A DNA stretch of 64,000 nt from Thermosynechococcus sichuanensis E542 (GTDB lineage Bacteria > Cyanobacteriota > Cyanobacteriia > Thermosynechococcales > Thermosynechococcaceae), in NCBI RefSeq assembly GCF_003555505.1, contig NZ_CP032152.1:2279001-2343000 (forward strand). The letters run 5' to 3'. Each line of letters opens with the position of its first letter. Positions within the stretch are counted from its first letter, which is position 1. The position numbers were made by a program, and so were the translations under genes. Under the pieces are notes generated by a model, which was not told the origin of the DNA, ran no database searches, and saw nothing but the letters and a program-made list of their open reading frames with translations. Below, piece after piece: positions 1-8,097 of this stretch.

Positions 1-1
1 G

Positions 2-490
2 AGTGCAACGGGGCAGCTTCAAGGGCCTGCCAGTCGCTGGTTGGTGGATGGTCTCGGCTTTGTTGCCCCCTTGGGTAGCTATCAGGCCAGTGCCCTGAAG
101 CCAATGCCCCCCCTCCAGTTACAGGGGTATTTTGTCCCCGTCAAGGATCCGCCGCGTCCACAAACATTGGCCGTGGATGGCGATCGCCAGCAGCAGTGGC
201 AGCAAATTCACCAGATTCTACAGCAGCAGGATTTACCCATTACGGGTTTAGATTGGCGCAATGAACAAAATCTGATTGTCCAAACTCCCCTCGCACCGGT
301 TCACCTGGGGGTCGTGCAGTGGAATAGTCCTACATTCAGGAAACAACTCAGTGCCCTAGCCAGCCTCAAGCAGTTACCCCAGTATCTGGATCCGCAGCAA
401 ATTGTCTTCGTTGATCTGGTGAACCCGGATGAACCCTTGGTGCAACTGCGGCAACAACCCAGCCAGCAACCACTTCCCCGCAGCAATTAA
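2..490 (+). CDS. FtsQ/DivIB-like cell-division protein, C-terminal part (5' end outside window)
   Basis: The reading frame is open from base 2, so the gene begins before the window and about 163 C-terminal residues are visible. The pattern [11 protein letters not shown], then a conserved PPLQLQG step, an alpha/beta stretch, LGVVQW, and the ending [16 protein letters not shown] resembles the C-terminal beta domain of FtsQ/DivIB. That is a bitopic divisome protein acting in the periplasm with FtsB and FtsL. In many cyanobacteria ftsQ precedes ftsZ, but here a cyclophilin follows, so the assignment rests on the protein pattern alone. The next gene starts 50 bases downstream on the same strand. 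The upstream half, with the membrane helix and POTRA domain, would settle identity. Confidence 0.55.
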   Translation, partial: SATGQLQGPASRWLVDGLGFVAPLGSYQASALKPMPPLQLQGYFVPVKDPPRPQTLAVDGDRQQQWQQIHQILQQQDLPITGLDWRNEQNLIVQTPLAPVHLGVVQWNSPTFRKQLSALASLKQLPQYLDPQQIVFVDLVNPDEPLVQLRQQPSQQPLPRSN

Positions 491-539
491 GGGGCAAGGG
501 CACGGCATAATAGAACGGTTAGCTTGGAGTGGCTGGTCA

Positions 540-1271
540 ATGAAATCCCTGAAGTTCGGCACGAGATTGCCCCAATTTCTGCCACGGTTGGTGATGGTGC
601 TCAGTGTCCTTCTGCTGGTGAGTTGCGCGTCACTCTCGTCGGTGGCTGACACTAGTTCAATTCCAGGAGCACAAAGCCCAACCCCTATGGCCAATTTACC
701 TCGACTCAATGGCGATGCAACGGTCGTGCTGACGGTCAACGATCGCCCGATTACGATTCAAGTGAAGGGGGATGCTGCCCCGATTACCGCTGGCAATTTT
801 GTGGATTTAGTCAATCGCGGGGTCTATGATGGCACCATTTTTCACCGCGTGGTGCGTGAACCGCGACCCTTTGTGGTTCAAGGGGGGGATCCCCAAACCA
901 AAGACCCCAGCGTGTCGCCGCAACTCTACGGCACCGGTTCATTTATTGACCCAGCAACGAATCGCCCCCGCTACATTCCCCTAGAAATTTTGGGGCAGGG
1001 TAGTGACACCCCCACCTATAGCCAGGCAGGCAAAGTCTCACCCGTCTTGACTCATACGCGCGGTGCCGTGGCCATGGCGCGATCGCAACTCCCCGATTCG
1101 GCCTCAGCCCAGTTTTACATTGCCCTTGATCAACTGGATTTCCTCGATGGCAATTATGCTGTCTTTGGCTATGTCACCGATGGCATGGATGTGGTGGACA
1201 CAATCCAGCAGGGCGATCGCCTGCAATCCGCTAAGGTTGTGGCCGGTTTAGAAAACTTACAGCAGCCATAG
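540..1271 (+). CDS. Cyclophilin-type peptidyl-prolyl cis-trans isomerase, predicted lipoprotein
   Basis: A 243-residue cyclophilin that isomerises prolyl peptide bonds, probably outside the cytoplasmic membrane. The ATG at 540 is chosen over an in-frame upstream start at 429 because it gives a classical lipoprotein signal: positive N-terminus, hydrophobic core, and lipobox LVSC with Cys29. The upstream start would overlap the preceding gene. Cyclophilin hallmarks follow: GTIFHRV around residues 98-104 and VQGGDPQ around 113-119, then the [19 protein letters not shown] block. It lies 50 bases after the FtsQ-like gene. Its 3' end overlaps the convergent DUF2062 gene by 41 bases. Family assignment is secure; the lipoprotein location is inference from the signal. 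Confidence 0.88.
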   Translation: MKSLKFGTRLPQFLPRLVMVLSVLLLVSCASLSSVADTSSIPGAQSPTPMANLPRLNGDATVVLTVNDRPITIQVKGDAAPITAGNFVDLVNRGVYDGTIFHRVVREPRPFVVQGGDPQTKDPSVSPQLYGTGSFIDPATNRPRYIPLEILGQGSDTPTYSQAGKVSPVLTHTRGAVAMARSQLPDSASAQFYIALDQLDFLDGNYAVFGYVTDGMDVVDTIQQGDRLQSAKVVAGLENLQQP

Positions 1272-1767
1272 CAGAGCGCCGCCGAAAGCGTTGCCGCAGG
1301 GTGGGTAGCAGCCGCAAGCACAGAGCGTAAGTGAGGAGTCCGGCAATCACGCCCACCCAAACACTGCCAAAAATTAGAATCATGGCCATTTGCCCCCCCT
1401 GTGCGAGAAGCTTTTCCCAAGATTGCCATTCGCCAAAGGACAGGGAGGGTTGTCCCATCAGCCACCAGCCCACCTGAAAGTTAAACCAAAACAAGGGCAC
1501 ATAGGTAAAGGGATTGCTCACCCAAGTGGCAAGGGCAGCCAAGGGTTTATTTCCGCGCACGAGGAGCGCTACTGTGACGGCAATGAGCATCTGACCACCA
1601 AAGAGGGGGAGCATCCCCGCAAAGACCCCTGCCCCGAGACCACGGGCAATACTCTCGGTACTACTGTGGGAGCGCATCAGGCGTAAATAGTGATAGCGGA
1701 GCGATCGTCGCCAAGAATGGAGCCAACGGGGCTGTCGAGAAGGCTGAGGAAAAGACAACCGCATCAT
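1231..1767 (-). CDS. DUF2062 family membrane protein
   Basis: A 178-residue protein with the DUF2062 pattern: a basic N-terminus, then [20 protein letters not shown], a helix ending in [21 protein letters not shown], and a last hydrophobic segment. About three membrane helices are expected. The family's function is unknown; members are short integral membrane proteins, sometimes fused to glycosyltransferases. Two adjacent ATG codons (1767 and 1764) could start translation. The 3' end overlaps the convergent cyclophilin gene by 41 bases, longer than the usual 4-base overlaps in this window, so the last residues of one gene may be mis-assigned. An MFS gene lies upstream on the same strand with a gap of 77 bases. 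Confidence 0.8.
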   Translation of the reverse strand: MMRLSFPQPSRQPRWLHSWRRSLRYHYLRLMRSHSSTESIARGLGAGVFAGMLPLFGGQMLIAVTVALLVRGNKPLAALATWVSNPFTYVPLFWFNFQVGWWLMGQPSLSFGEWQSWEKLLAQGGQMAMILIFGSVWVGVIAGLLTYALCLRLLPTLRQRFRRRSAMAAVSFLNRPQP

Positions 1768-1844
1768 AGGTGAGCTTCGAGAGTGTCCAAAGGTTGCAAA
1801 AATGGGTGAATGAAGGTCTTTGCTTAGCAGTTTGACATATTTTG

Positions 1845-3056
1845 TTAGAGAGTGCTAGGGGTCGCATCCTTGGGCTTGCCCAATCCCAGCGCCAAAAAGC
1901 CAAGGGCGATCGCCATCATCACACTACTTTGCCAAGCGGGTGCCACCCCCCCCCAGCGATCAAAGACCCATCCTGCCCATGCTGGGCCAGCAATGCCGGC
2001 CACACTTTGCAGCGATTGGCTAGCGCCAATAATTTTCCCCTGATCCTGATCCCGCACGCGATTGGAGATCACCCCCCGCAGGGAGGGCAACATAATCCCC
2101 ACGCCAAAGGCCAAGCCGACGACACAACCATACAGGAGCGGCACACTGAAGCTACCCACACTGGGGACAGCGGCAATCCCCAACAAAGCCAAGGCCACGA
2201 GGAGAAGTCCCCCCCAGCTCAACCGCTGCTCACCAAAGCGAGGAATTAACGAGCGAATCAAGCCCGCCTGCACAATCGTACTCACCACGCCAATTATCAC
2301 AAAAATGATTCCCGCTTGGGCAGGTCCCCAGCTCAATTGCCGCTTCAAGAAAAGGACGAAGATACTGGTAAAGCCAGCAAAGGCAAAGTTGAAGATAAAA
2401 AAGGCCATGAGTAAGGCCTGGAGGGTACGTTGATTGAATAGCGCCAACCACTGCTGCTGCAAAGCAAAGCTCTTGAGGGTCAGGGGCGATCGCTGGGCTG
2501 CGGGCAAGGACTCCGGCAAGATGAAGTAGGCCAAAACTCCATTGACCAGTGCCAAGGCGGCGGCAAACCAAATCGGTAACTTGAGATTAATGGCTGCTAG
2601 ACTACCGCCAATGGCCGGCCCAAAGATGAAGCCAATCCCAAAGGCCGCCCCCGTTAAACCAAAGTTCTTTGCTCGATCCGCTGGCGCTGAGGTGTCGGCA
2701 ATATAGGCCTGAGCCGTTGAAACCACCCCCCCCGTAAGGCCGTCAATAATTCGCGAAACAAAAAGCAGCCAAGGTGCCGTCGCCACAGCAAAAAGGATGT
2801 AGGAAAGAGCAGTGCCGGCAATGCAAATCAGCAACACTGGGCGACGCCCCCAGTGATCCGAGAGAGCACCCAGGAGGGGAGCAGCAATAAATTGCGCAGC
2901 GGCAAAGGCAGAAAATAACAGTGTCAGGCTCAACGCATCAAAGTTAAATCGCTCCACGAGGAAGGGCAAAATGGGGAAAATGAGACTCTCACCCAAACGG
3001 TCGATGACAATTGTGAGTAAAACAATGAATAATGGTGAGCGTAGGTTTATCCCCAT
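1845..3056 (-). CDS. MFS efflux transporter (TetA/Bcr-like, 12 TM)
   Basis: A 403-residue major facilitator superfamily protein, nearly all hydrophobic, with about 12 predicted membrane helices. Motif A between helices 2 and 3 reads GALSDHWGRRP (about residues 63-73). A motif C-like stretch, LTGAAFGIGFIFGPAIGG, in helix 5 is typical of drug/proton antiporters. The substrate cannot be read from sequence; cyanobacterial members are usually annotated as TetA- or bicyclomycin-type exporters. The ATG at 3056 begins directly before the hydrophobic first helix. DUF2062 follows after 77 bases and may share the transcript. Confidence 0.85.
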   Translation of the reverse strand: MGINLRSPLFIVLLTIVIDRLGESLIFPILPFLVERFNFDALSLTLLFSAFAAAQFIAAPLLGALSDHWGRRPVLLICIAGTALSYILFAVATAPWLLFVSRIIDGLTGGVVSTAQAYIADTSAPADRAKNFGLTGAAFGIGFIFGPAIGGSLAAINLKLPIWFAAALALVNGVLAYFILPESLPAAQRSPLTLKSFALQQQWLALFNQRTLQALLMAFFIFNFAFAGFTSIFVLFLKRQLSWGPAQAGIIFVIIGVVSTIVQAGLIRSLIPRFGEQRLSWGGLLLVALALLGIAAVPSVGSFSVPLLYGCVVGLAFGVGIMLPSLRGVISNRVRDQDQGKIIGASQSLQSVAGIAGPAWAGWVFDRWGGVAPAWQSSVMMAIALGFLALGLGKPKDATPSTL

Positions 3057-3167
3057 TGATTTGATACGTCCTCAAGTGATGGATGTGCGCCGTGTAGGGG
3101 CTTGCCCCTAAAAAAGGCAGTACAATAAAAGACTACAACTTAACACCATACAGCTCTTTTCCCATTG

Positions 3168-3308
3168 ATGGGACACAACACAAAACACCCTACGGATGAG
3201 GTGATGCAACCTATGTCTGCTTATATGGAATCGTTGAAGCGATCGCTCTTTTTGACATTCATTGCCCTCGTTGTATCCTTGACGATTTCCTTCTTGATGG
3301 CAATCTAA
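3168..3308 (+). CDS. Small single-helix membrane protein (46 aa, or 31 aa from an internal start)
   Basis: A short open frame with no recognised family. From the ATG at 3168 it encodes 46 residues; from an internal ATG at 3213, preceded by GAGG about 11 bases upstream, it encodes 31. The shorter form is a polar and basic stub (SAYMESLKRS) followed by one hydrophobic helix of about 21 residues, ending MAI. This is the size and layout of small subunits of cyanobacterial thylakoid complexes such as PsbX, PetL, NdhP and NdhQ. I do not recognise it as any of these, but NdhQ would be worth testing. It is 55 bases upstream of the PucC-like gene on the same strand and contains an HIP1-like site, so it may be transcribed with that gene. 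Confidence 0.4.
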   Translation: MGHNTKHPTDEVMQPMSAYMESLKRSLFLTFIALVVSLTISFLMAI

Positions 3309-3363
3309 ATTTGTCCTGAAATTCATTTATCATCCTCTATCAGTGATGTGAGTTGAGTGAGGT

Positions 3364-4767
3364 ATGGCCACTCGTTCTGCCGCTGCACCCCCGCCGCTGC
3401 CCCTGTGGGTCATGTTTCGCTTGGGTCTCTTTCAGATGGGACTGGGCATGATGTCAATTCTGGTGTTGGGGGTGCTCAACCGCATCCTGATTAAGGAATT
3501 GGCGGTACCAGCCACACTGGTGACCCTGACGATCGCCATGCATCAATTTGTCTCACCGGTACGGGTGTGGTTTGGTCAACTCTCCGATGCCCATCCCATT
3601 GGGGGCTATCATCGCACGGGGTATGTTTGGGGTGGGGCTTTGGCCTTTACTTTGGTCACCTACGCCATCGTGCAAGTGATCTGGCAGGTGGGGCAAAGTT
3701 TAGATCAAGCGGGCTGGAGTCTGGTTACCCAAGGGTGGATTGGCCTGTTGGGATTGCTCTTTGCCGCCTACGGCATTTGTGTCAGTAGTAGCTCCACCCC
3801 CTTTGCGGCTCTGCTGGTGGATGTCTCCGAAGAGGAAGATCGGGGCAAATTGGTGGGGATTGTCTGGTCTATGTTGACCGTGGGCATTGTTGTCGGTGCC
3901 ATTCTTAGCAGTGTGCTGCTGCGGCAGTTGGAGCTAGACACCCCGATTGAACTCCTACAACAAAGTGTCAATCGTCTCTTTTTAGTGGTCTTGACGGTGG
4001 TTTTCGCGCTAGCGATCGCCAGCACCTGGGGCGTTGAAGCCAAGTATTCCCGCTACCATGTGCGCAGTCGTACCTGTGACAACCCCGAAAACATTACCCT
4101 TGGTCGCGCCCTAAAAATTCTCACCGCCAACTCGCAAACGTGGCGCTTTTTTCTTTTCCTTGTCCTGATGACCCTGAGTTTGTTTATTCAGGAACCGATT
4201 CTCGAACCCTTTGGCGGCGAAGTCTTTGGCATGACCATTGCCGAAACCACCCGCTTGAATGCCTACTGGGGCATGGGCACCCTTGTGGGTTTAAGTCTCA
4301 CGGGATTTTTGATTGTGCCCCGCCTCGGCAAGATCCGCACCACCACCTATGGCTGTTGGGGGGTGGCCTTGATGTTCTTGCTTCTGATCATCTCGGGTGT
4401 GACGCAGCAAGTGTGGCTCTTTCAGTTGCAACTCTTTCTCTTCGGCATTGCCGCCGGGGTAACGACCACAGGTGCCCTCAGCCTCATGCTGGACTTAACA
4501 GCGGCAGAAACAGCGGGGACATTTATTGGTGCTTGGGGCTTAGCGCAGGCCATTGCCCGGGGATCAGCGACTGTTGTCGGCGGCACCGCTCTTGATATTG
4601 GGCGTCAGTTGTTTGGCGTGCCGATCCTCGCCTATGGGTTTGTCTTTTGTCTGCCAATGCTGGGAATGCTGGCCGCTGTCTTGCTGCTGAAACGAGTGGA
4701 TGTAAGCCAATTTCGCCAACAATCTCAGGTGGCGATCGCCAAAGTCTTGGCGGAGGACTTGGAATAA
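3364..4767 (+). CDS. PucC/LhaA-family (BCD) chlorophyll-related MFS transporter
   Basis: A 467-residue membrane protein with about 12 helices and the PucC-family signature: LFQMGLGMMSILVLGVLNRILI at the N-terminus, FGQLSDAHPIGGYHRTGYVWGG in the loop after helix 2 (a divergent motif A), and GALSLMLDLTAAETAGTFIGAWGLAQA near the end. PucC and LhaA assist light-harvesting complex assembly in purple bacteria. Cyanobacterial homologues are thought to handle chlorophyll or pigment-protein assembly, but the substrate is unproven. GAGTGAGG just before the ATG at 3364 is a plausible ribosome site. The small membrane protein ends 55 bases upstream. The 3' end is 6 bases from the convergent unknown gene. 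Confidence 0.85.
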   Translation: MATRSAAAPPPLPLWVMFRLGLFQMGLGMMSILVLGVLNRILIKELAVPATLVTLTIAMHQFVSPVRVWFGQLSDAHPIGGYHRTGYVWGGALAFTLVTYAIVQVIWQVGQSLDQAGWSLVTQGWIGLLGLLFAAYGICVSSSSTPFAALLVDVSEEEDRGKLVGIVWSMLTVGIVVGAILSSVLLRQLELDTPIELLQQSVNRLFLVVLTVVFALAIASTWGVEAKYSRYHVRSRTCDNPENITLGRALKILTANSQTWRFFLFLVLMTLSLFIQEPILEPFGGEVFGMTIAETTRLNAYWGMGTLVGLSLTGFLIVPRLGKIRTTTYGCWGVALMFLLLIISGVTQQVWLFQLQLFLFGIAAGVTTTGALSLMLDLTAAETAGTFIGAWGLAQAIARGSATVVGGTALDIGRQLFGVPILAYGFVFCLPMLGMLAAVLLLKRVDVSQFRQQSQVAIAKVLAEDLE

Positions 4768-4773
4768 AGTCGC

Positions 4774-6024
4774 CTACCAGCGGGCAAAGAAGGAAAAATC
4801 CAACTTACCAAAGTGGGTGACATGGGCGATATTAAAATGCTCTAGGCAATTCACCAGCCAACGAACCTTGCCGCGACTAAAGGATTGATAGTGGTTAAAC
4901 AGGATGGCAAAGCGTTTTTCAAGGTAGGGTTTGACTTTCTTGCTCAGAAGTACAACCTTGAGCAATAGACCAATCGTTGCCGCCGTACCAATGTTATTGA
5001 GCAAGTCAACAAAAACCAGATGGTTAGGATTTTGGGCACTATCCACCACTAAGTAGTTGAGGGTCTGGCTACAGGTGCGCACAATGGTAAATTCATTCAG
5101 AGGTTGTGGCTGCTGGAAGAGGGGTAGCGTTTCCAAATACTGGTAAAAGCGCTGGCGAAAGCGACCCCGCCCCAAATCCGCTGTAGTATCTGTCAAGTAG
5201 TGGAAGAAGGCATCCCGAAAGTCGCGGGTGGATTTCAGGCGTTGCAGCCGCTGCTGAAATTGACTGGCCAAGTCGCGATAGGTGTGGCGGCCATCCACCT
5301 TACCGACAAAATGTTGAATCGAAGTTCTGACTTCCTCAGCAGAGAGCAAGGTGGGATTTTTCACCAGTGGGATATTGTGATGCCCCTGAGCACGGCGAAA
5401 CTCGCTGGTCAGGTATTGACTTAGGTTCATTTCAAACTGCTGAGTTGCCTTTTGCTGAAAGTCTTGAATGTAGCGCAGGTCTTCGGGTGTTGTGTCCTCT
5501 CCCACGAGGCAGTGGTTATAGAGATAGGGGTAGCGGCGAATCAAGGTGGCAAGGGGGCGATCGCCATTTTGCTGAATTTGTGCCGGATCTTGAGCATCCT
5601 CTTGAAAGAACTGCACAAGCCGCTGGAGTTTTTGAAAGGCTTCGCTCTCTAAATAATCCTTGAGGAGCAGCCGCAGCTTACGCACAATTGGTGCCCGGCT
5701 CAGCCCCCCGGCAGGCATGGTCAGAGGGGTTTGCAGCATGGCCAAAAATTCAGGAACAGCGTCTTGGAGCAAGGGACGCGACTGCCAGCGGTTAATCAAA
5801 ATGTGGCAGCAGCGGTTCATAAAGGGACGGAAATTGTCCGCCACCCGTGCCCCCGTCACAATGCGATCCATGGCCTCCTGAATCTGGCGATCGGGATAAG
5901 TGTAGCCCATGAGAAAAAGGGCACGAAACCGCTCAATGACTTGCTGCGGACTCTCATGCTGCACACATTCCAGCAAGTGATCGTAAATGAGCTGGTAGTC
6001 GTTTGCTTTGATCCAAGTATTCAT
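4774..6024 (-). CDS. Conserved cyanobacterial protein of unknown function (416 aa)
   Basis: A 416-residue, soluble, probably all-helical protein with no motif I recognise. Features visible: an N-terminal helical region (NDYQLIYDHLLECVQ), a segment RCCHILINRWQ around residues 71-81, many aromatic and arginine residues, and a hydrophobic stretch near residues 345-370 (IGTAATIGLLLKVVLLS) that could be buried or one membrane helix. There is no signal peptide. The ATG at 6024 is the first in frame. Upstream lies a gap of about 296 bases with two CRP-like palindromes and a matching -10 box, suggesting cAMP-receptor-type control. The even codon use and HIP1 sites argue for a resident gene, not a recent arrival. 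Confidence 0.75.
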   Translation of the reverse strand: MNTWIKANDYQLIYDHLLECVQHESPQQVIERFRALFLMGYTYPDRQIQEAMDRIVTGARVADNFRPFMNRCCHILINRWQSRPLLQDAVPEFLAMLQTPLTMPAGGLSRAPIVRKLRLLLKDYLESEAFQKLQRLVQFFQEDAQDPAQIQQNGDRPLATLIRRYPYLYNHCLVGEDTTPEDLRYIQDFQQKATQQFEMNLSQYLTSEFRRAQGHHNIPLVKNPTLLSAEEVRTSIQHFVGKVDGRHTYRDLASQFQQRLQRLKSTRDFRDAFFHYLTDTTADLGRGRFRQRFYQYLETLPLFQQPQPLNEFTIVRTCSQTLNYLVVDSAQNPNHLVFVDLLNNIGTAATIGLLLKVVLLSKKVKPYLEKRFAILFNHYQSFSRGKVRWLVNCLEHFNIAHVTHFGKLDFSFFARW

Positions 6025-6107
6025 AGGGCTTAATGCGCTCCTAAGCCACGCTGCTACCGACCGTGCTGGAATTCAGGGGTACAACTGAGAGCTTTTAACA
6101 TACCCGT

Positions 6108-6113
6108 ATCATA
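6108..6113 (-). promoter_or_regulatory. Candidate -10 box of the 416-aa gene
   Basis: Read on the minus strand, TATGAT lies 84 bases before the ATG at 6024. If this is the -10 hexamer, transcription would start near 6101. The two CRP-like sites upstream would then be centred at about -41.5 and -64.5. The assignment is inferred from spacing only. Confidence 0.35.
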
Positions 6114-6134
6114 AAAGGCCATGTATCGTTAACT

Positions 6135-6150
6135 TGTGATCGAAACCACG
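6135..6150 (-). promoter_or_regulatory. CRP-like half-consensus site (proximal)
   Basis: TGTGATCGAAACCACG on the plus strand matches one half of the CRP consensus TGTGA-N6-TCACA exactly (TGTGA). The other half is weaker (CCACG). Its centre is 23 bases, roughly two helical turns, from the stronger site, and it would cover about -41.5 from the inferred start, the class II activator position. Confidence 0.35.
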
Positions 6151-6157
6151 TTTTTTT

Positions 6158-6173
6158 CGTGATCCTAATCACA
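6158..6173 (-). promoter_or_regulatory. CRP-like palindrome (distal, near-perfect)
   Basis: CGTGATCCTAATCACA fits TGTGA-N6-TCACA with a single mismatch at the first base, with dyad symmetry GTGAT/ATCAC. Cyanobacterial SyCRP1-type cAMP receptors bind this consensus. The site lies upstream of the unknown gene starting at 6024 and 3' of the thioredoxin-fold gene, so the former is the likely target. Regulator and effector are inferred. Confidence 0.5.
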
Positions 6174-6320
6174 AGAAGGACTTCGGTACCTTTGATCGCT
6201 GCCTAGCGCAAACGCCCTACTACTTTCTGATGATAAACAACAGAACAATCAATTGGGAACCGACGATAAAAATTGGTGCTCAGTTCTCTTCTCATAAAGA
6301 GTGTTTAGGGTTCGCGAGCA

Positions 6321-6725
6321 TTAGCGCCCCCGATACCCCGAAAGCTGAGCTAAGCCCTCTAGGGGATAGACCCCCTCATAGCGTTTACCCTTGATTTCCC
6401 ATGTAGGGTAGGCACGAATATTGGCCTGTTTGCACAGTTCTGGCTGGCCATTGGTACCGCGCGGATCGCACTCAATATAGTTGATGCTTTTGAAGGCGCT
6501 GCCAAAGAGTTCTTTTTGCTTCATGCAGGCGGGACACCAGTAGGCACCGTACATCTTGGCATTGATTTTCTTCAGGTGGTTCGCCAGCCCTTGAGGGGAA
6601 ATCGTCTGACTGGTTCCCTGCGCCATGACCCTATCGGGAGATTGCAAGATGGGTAAATGGGGTACAAGGGCGATCGCTAAGCCCACACCCAAGCCAAATA
6701 GGAGATAGCGCAAGGAGTTTTTCAT
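6321..6725 (-). CDS. Membrane-anchored thioredoxin-fold protein, like the Trx domain of VKOR fusions
   Basis: A 134-residue protein with an N-terminal hydrophobic signal/anchor (residues about 5-25) followed by a small thioredoxin-like domain. The active site is WCPAC (Cys64, Cys67), with two more cysteines at 86 and 98 in the pattern YIECDPRGTNGQPELC, then AYPTWEIKGKRYEGV. This matches the thioredoxin domain that cyanobacteria and plants (LTO1) carry fused to vitamin K epoxide reductase. Here it stands alone, with no VKOR gene in the window. A lumenal or periplasmic disulfide role is inferred. The ATG at 6725 is preceded by an unrelated region; the divergent DUF29 gene starts 150 bases away. 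Confidence 0.8.
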   Translation of the reverse strand: MKNSLRYLLFGLGVGLAIALVPHLPILQSPDRVMAQGTSQTISPQGLANHLKKINAKMYGAYWCPACMKQKELFGSAFKSINYIECDPRGTNGQPELCKQANIRAYPTWEIKGKRYEGVYPLEGLAQLSGYRGR

Positions 6726-6874
6726 CGAGAACCATCCACTAAACCAATACAGCGTACTGCATTCTCCACAGTGCTAGAGCTAAAGACCGCGAGTACCGTC
6801 TTGTAGTTCCGCTATTCTGGAAATTGAATATAAGAATAATACTGGCACGCCTTATCTAGCAACATTTAGCGACA

Positions 6875-7315
6875 ATGAAGCAGCAGTACGACCAAGACTA
6901 CAGTGCGTGGATTGCAGAAACAGTGGCATTATTGCGAGAAGGACGATGGCAAGAGTTGGATCTGCCCCATCTCATTGCTGAGGTAGAGGACTTGGGCAAA
7001 AGTGAACGGCGTGCCATCAATAGCCAGTTAACTCGTCTGCTGCTACACCTCTTAAAGTGGCAATATCAACCCCAACGCCGCTCCGATAGTTGTTTGGATT
7101 CGATCACGGATGCCCGCACTCAAATTGAGCTAACCATAGCTGATAGTCCTAGCTTGCGGGATTATCCAGCCAGCCAACTTTCCACAAGCTATGAACGTGC
7201 TCGCCGCCAAGCAGCAGAGCAAACGGGTTTACCACTGAGCACCTTTCCTGACACCTGTCCTTATTCCCCAGAGATGGTTTTGACCCAGAATTGGCTCCCT
7301 GCAACCGACACTTAG
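6875..7315 (+). CDS. DUF29 family protein
   Basis: A 146-residue soluble protein with the DUF29 signature: YDQDYSAWIAETVALLREGRWQELDLPHLIAEVEDLGKSERRA near the N-terminus and a central LLLHLLKWQYQPQRRSDSW-like block (here DSC in place of DSW). The last third reads YERARRQAAEQTGLP and FPDTCPYSPEMVL, also typical. DUF29 proteins are abundant and often multi-copy in cyanobacteria, with no established function. The ATG at 6875 follows AACATTTAGCGACA, without a clear Shine-Dalgarno sequence. The next gene starts 89 bases downstream. Confidence 0.85.
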   Translation: MKQQYDQDYSAWIAETVALLREGRWQELDLPHLIAEVEDLGKSERRAINSQLTRLLLHLLKWQYQPQRRSDSCLDSITDARTQIELTIADSPSLRDYPASQLSTSYERARRQAAEQTGLPLSTFPDTCPYSPEMVLTQNWLPATDT

Positions 7316-7404
7316 CTCCACATATGAGATAAAGTGCATTCGCCCATGTTATTCCCGTTAAACTAAAACTACGTTATGGGGGCAGTGCCCTCGCGGATTT
7401 TTGA

Positions 7405-8046
7405 ATGGCAGCGATTTTTGAACTTCATCCTGTTAACCCCCAACCCCGCACGATCGCCCAAATTGTGGAGGCTCTCAAAGAAGGGGCAATCATGCTCTAC
7501 CCCACCGATACGGTCTATGCCATTGGCTGCGACATGAACCACAAAGGGGCGGTGCAACGGGTACGCCAACTCAAGCAGCTCTCCAACGATAAACCTGTCA
7601 CCTTCTTGTGCTCTTCCCTCTCCAATATTGCCCAGTATGCCTATGTCAGCGATTCCGCTTATCGCCTCATGCGTCGCCTGATTCCGGGACCTTACACCTT
7701 TTTGCTGCCGGCAACAAAACTGGTGCCTCGCCTTGTCCAAAATCCCAAACGCAAAACTACAGGGATTCGCGTACCTGACCACGTTGTGAGCCAAGCGCTG
7801 TTGACCGCCTTAGCTAATCCGATTATTTCCACCTCAGCACGACTGCCCGACGACGAGACCTATTATGTGAATACCGCAGATCTCTTCGATGCCTTTGACA
7901 AACGGGTGGATTTAATTATTGATACCGGGGAACCCCCTGGACAGCAAATGTCGAGTATCCTTGATCTCACCGTTGAACCCCCGCTACTAGTCCGCAAGGG
8001 ACAAGGGTGGGAAGCGCTACCAGCAGAACTGGTGACTGTTGATTGA
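7405..8046 (+). CDS. YrdC-domain protein, YciO-like (Sua5/YciO/YrdC family)
   Basis: A 213-residue single YrdC domain. The family includes TsaC/Sua5, which makes threonylcarbamoyl-AMP for the t6A modification of ANN-decoding tRNAs. The N-terminal LYPTDTVYAIGCD loop is present. The region GPYTFLLPATKLVPR followed by NPKRKTTGIRVPD resembles the YciO branch more than TsaC, and there is no C-terminal Sua5 domain. It may be the organism's threonylcarbamoyladenylate synthase or an accessory paralogue; a search for a second YrdC gene elsewhere in the genome would decide. cobA follows after 51 bases on the same strand. Confidence 0.85.
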   Translation: MAAIFELHPVNPQPRTIAQIVEALKEGAIMLYPTDTVYAIGCDMNHKGAVQRVRQLKQLSNDKPVTFLCSSLSNIAQYAYVSDSAYRLMRRLIPGPYTFLLPATKLVPRLVQNPKRKTTGIRVPDHVVSQALLTALANPIISTSARLPDDETYYVNTADLFDAFDKRVDLIIDTGEPPGQQMSSILDLTVEPPLLVRKGQGWEALPAELVTVD

Positions 8047-8097
8047 ACGTTTCGGATCCCATTGGTAGATAAGAAATTCCCCACAAAGGATTAAGGC

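Noticed and set aside
429-539. N-terminal extension of the cyclophilin gene
   Set aside because: It would overlap the FtsQ-like gene, and the ATG at 540 directly gives a lipoprotein signal.
3108-3326. 72-codon minus-strand frame between the MFS and PucC genes
   Set aside because: No family resemblance; the plus-strand small membrane protein on the same bases is a better candidate.
8047-8097. Cobalamin riboswitch before cobA
   Set aside because: The gap is only 51 bases and lacks a B12-box-like sequence.
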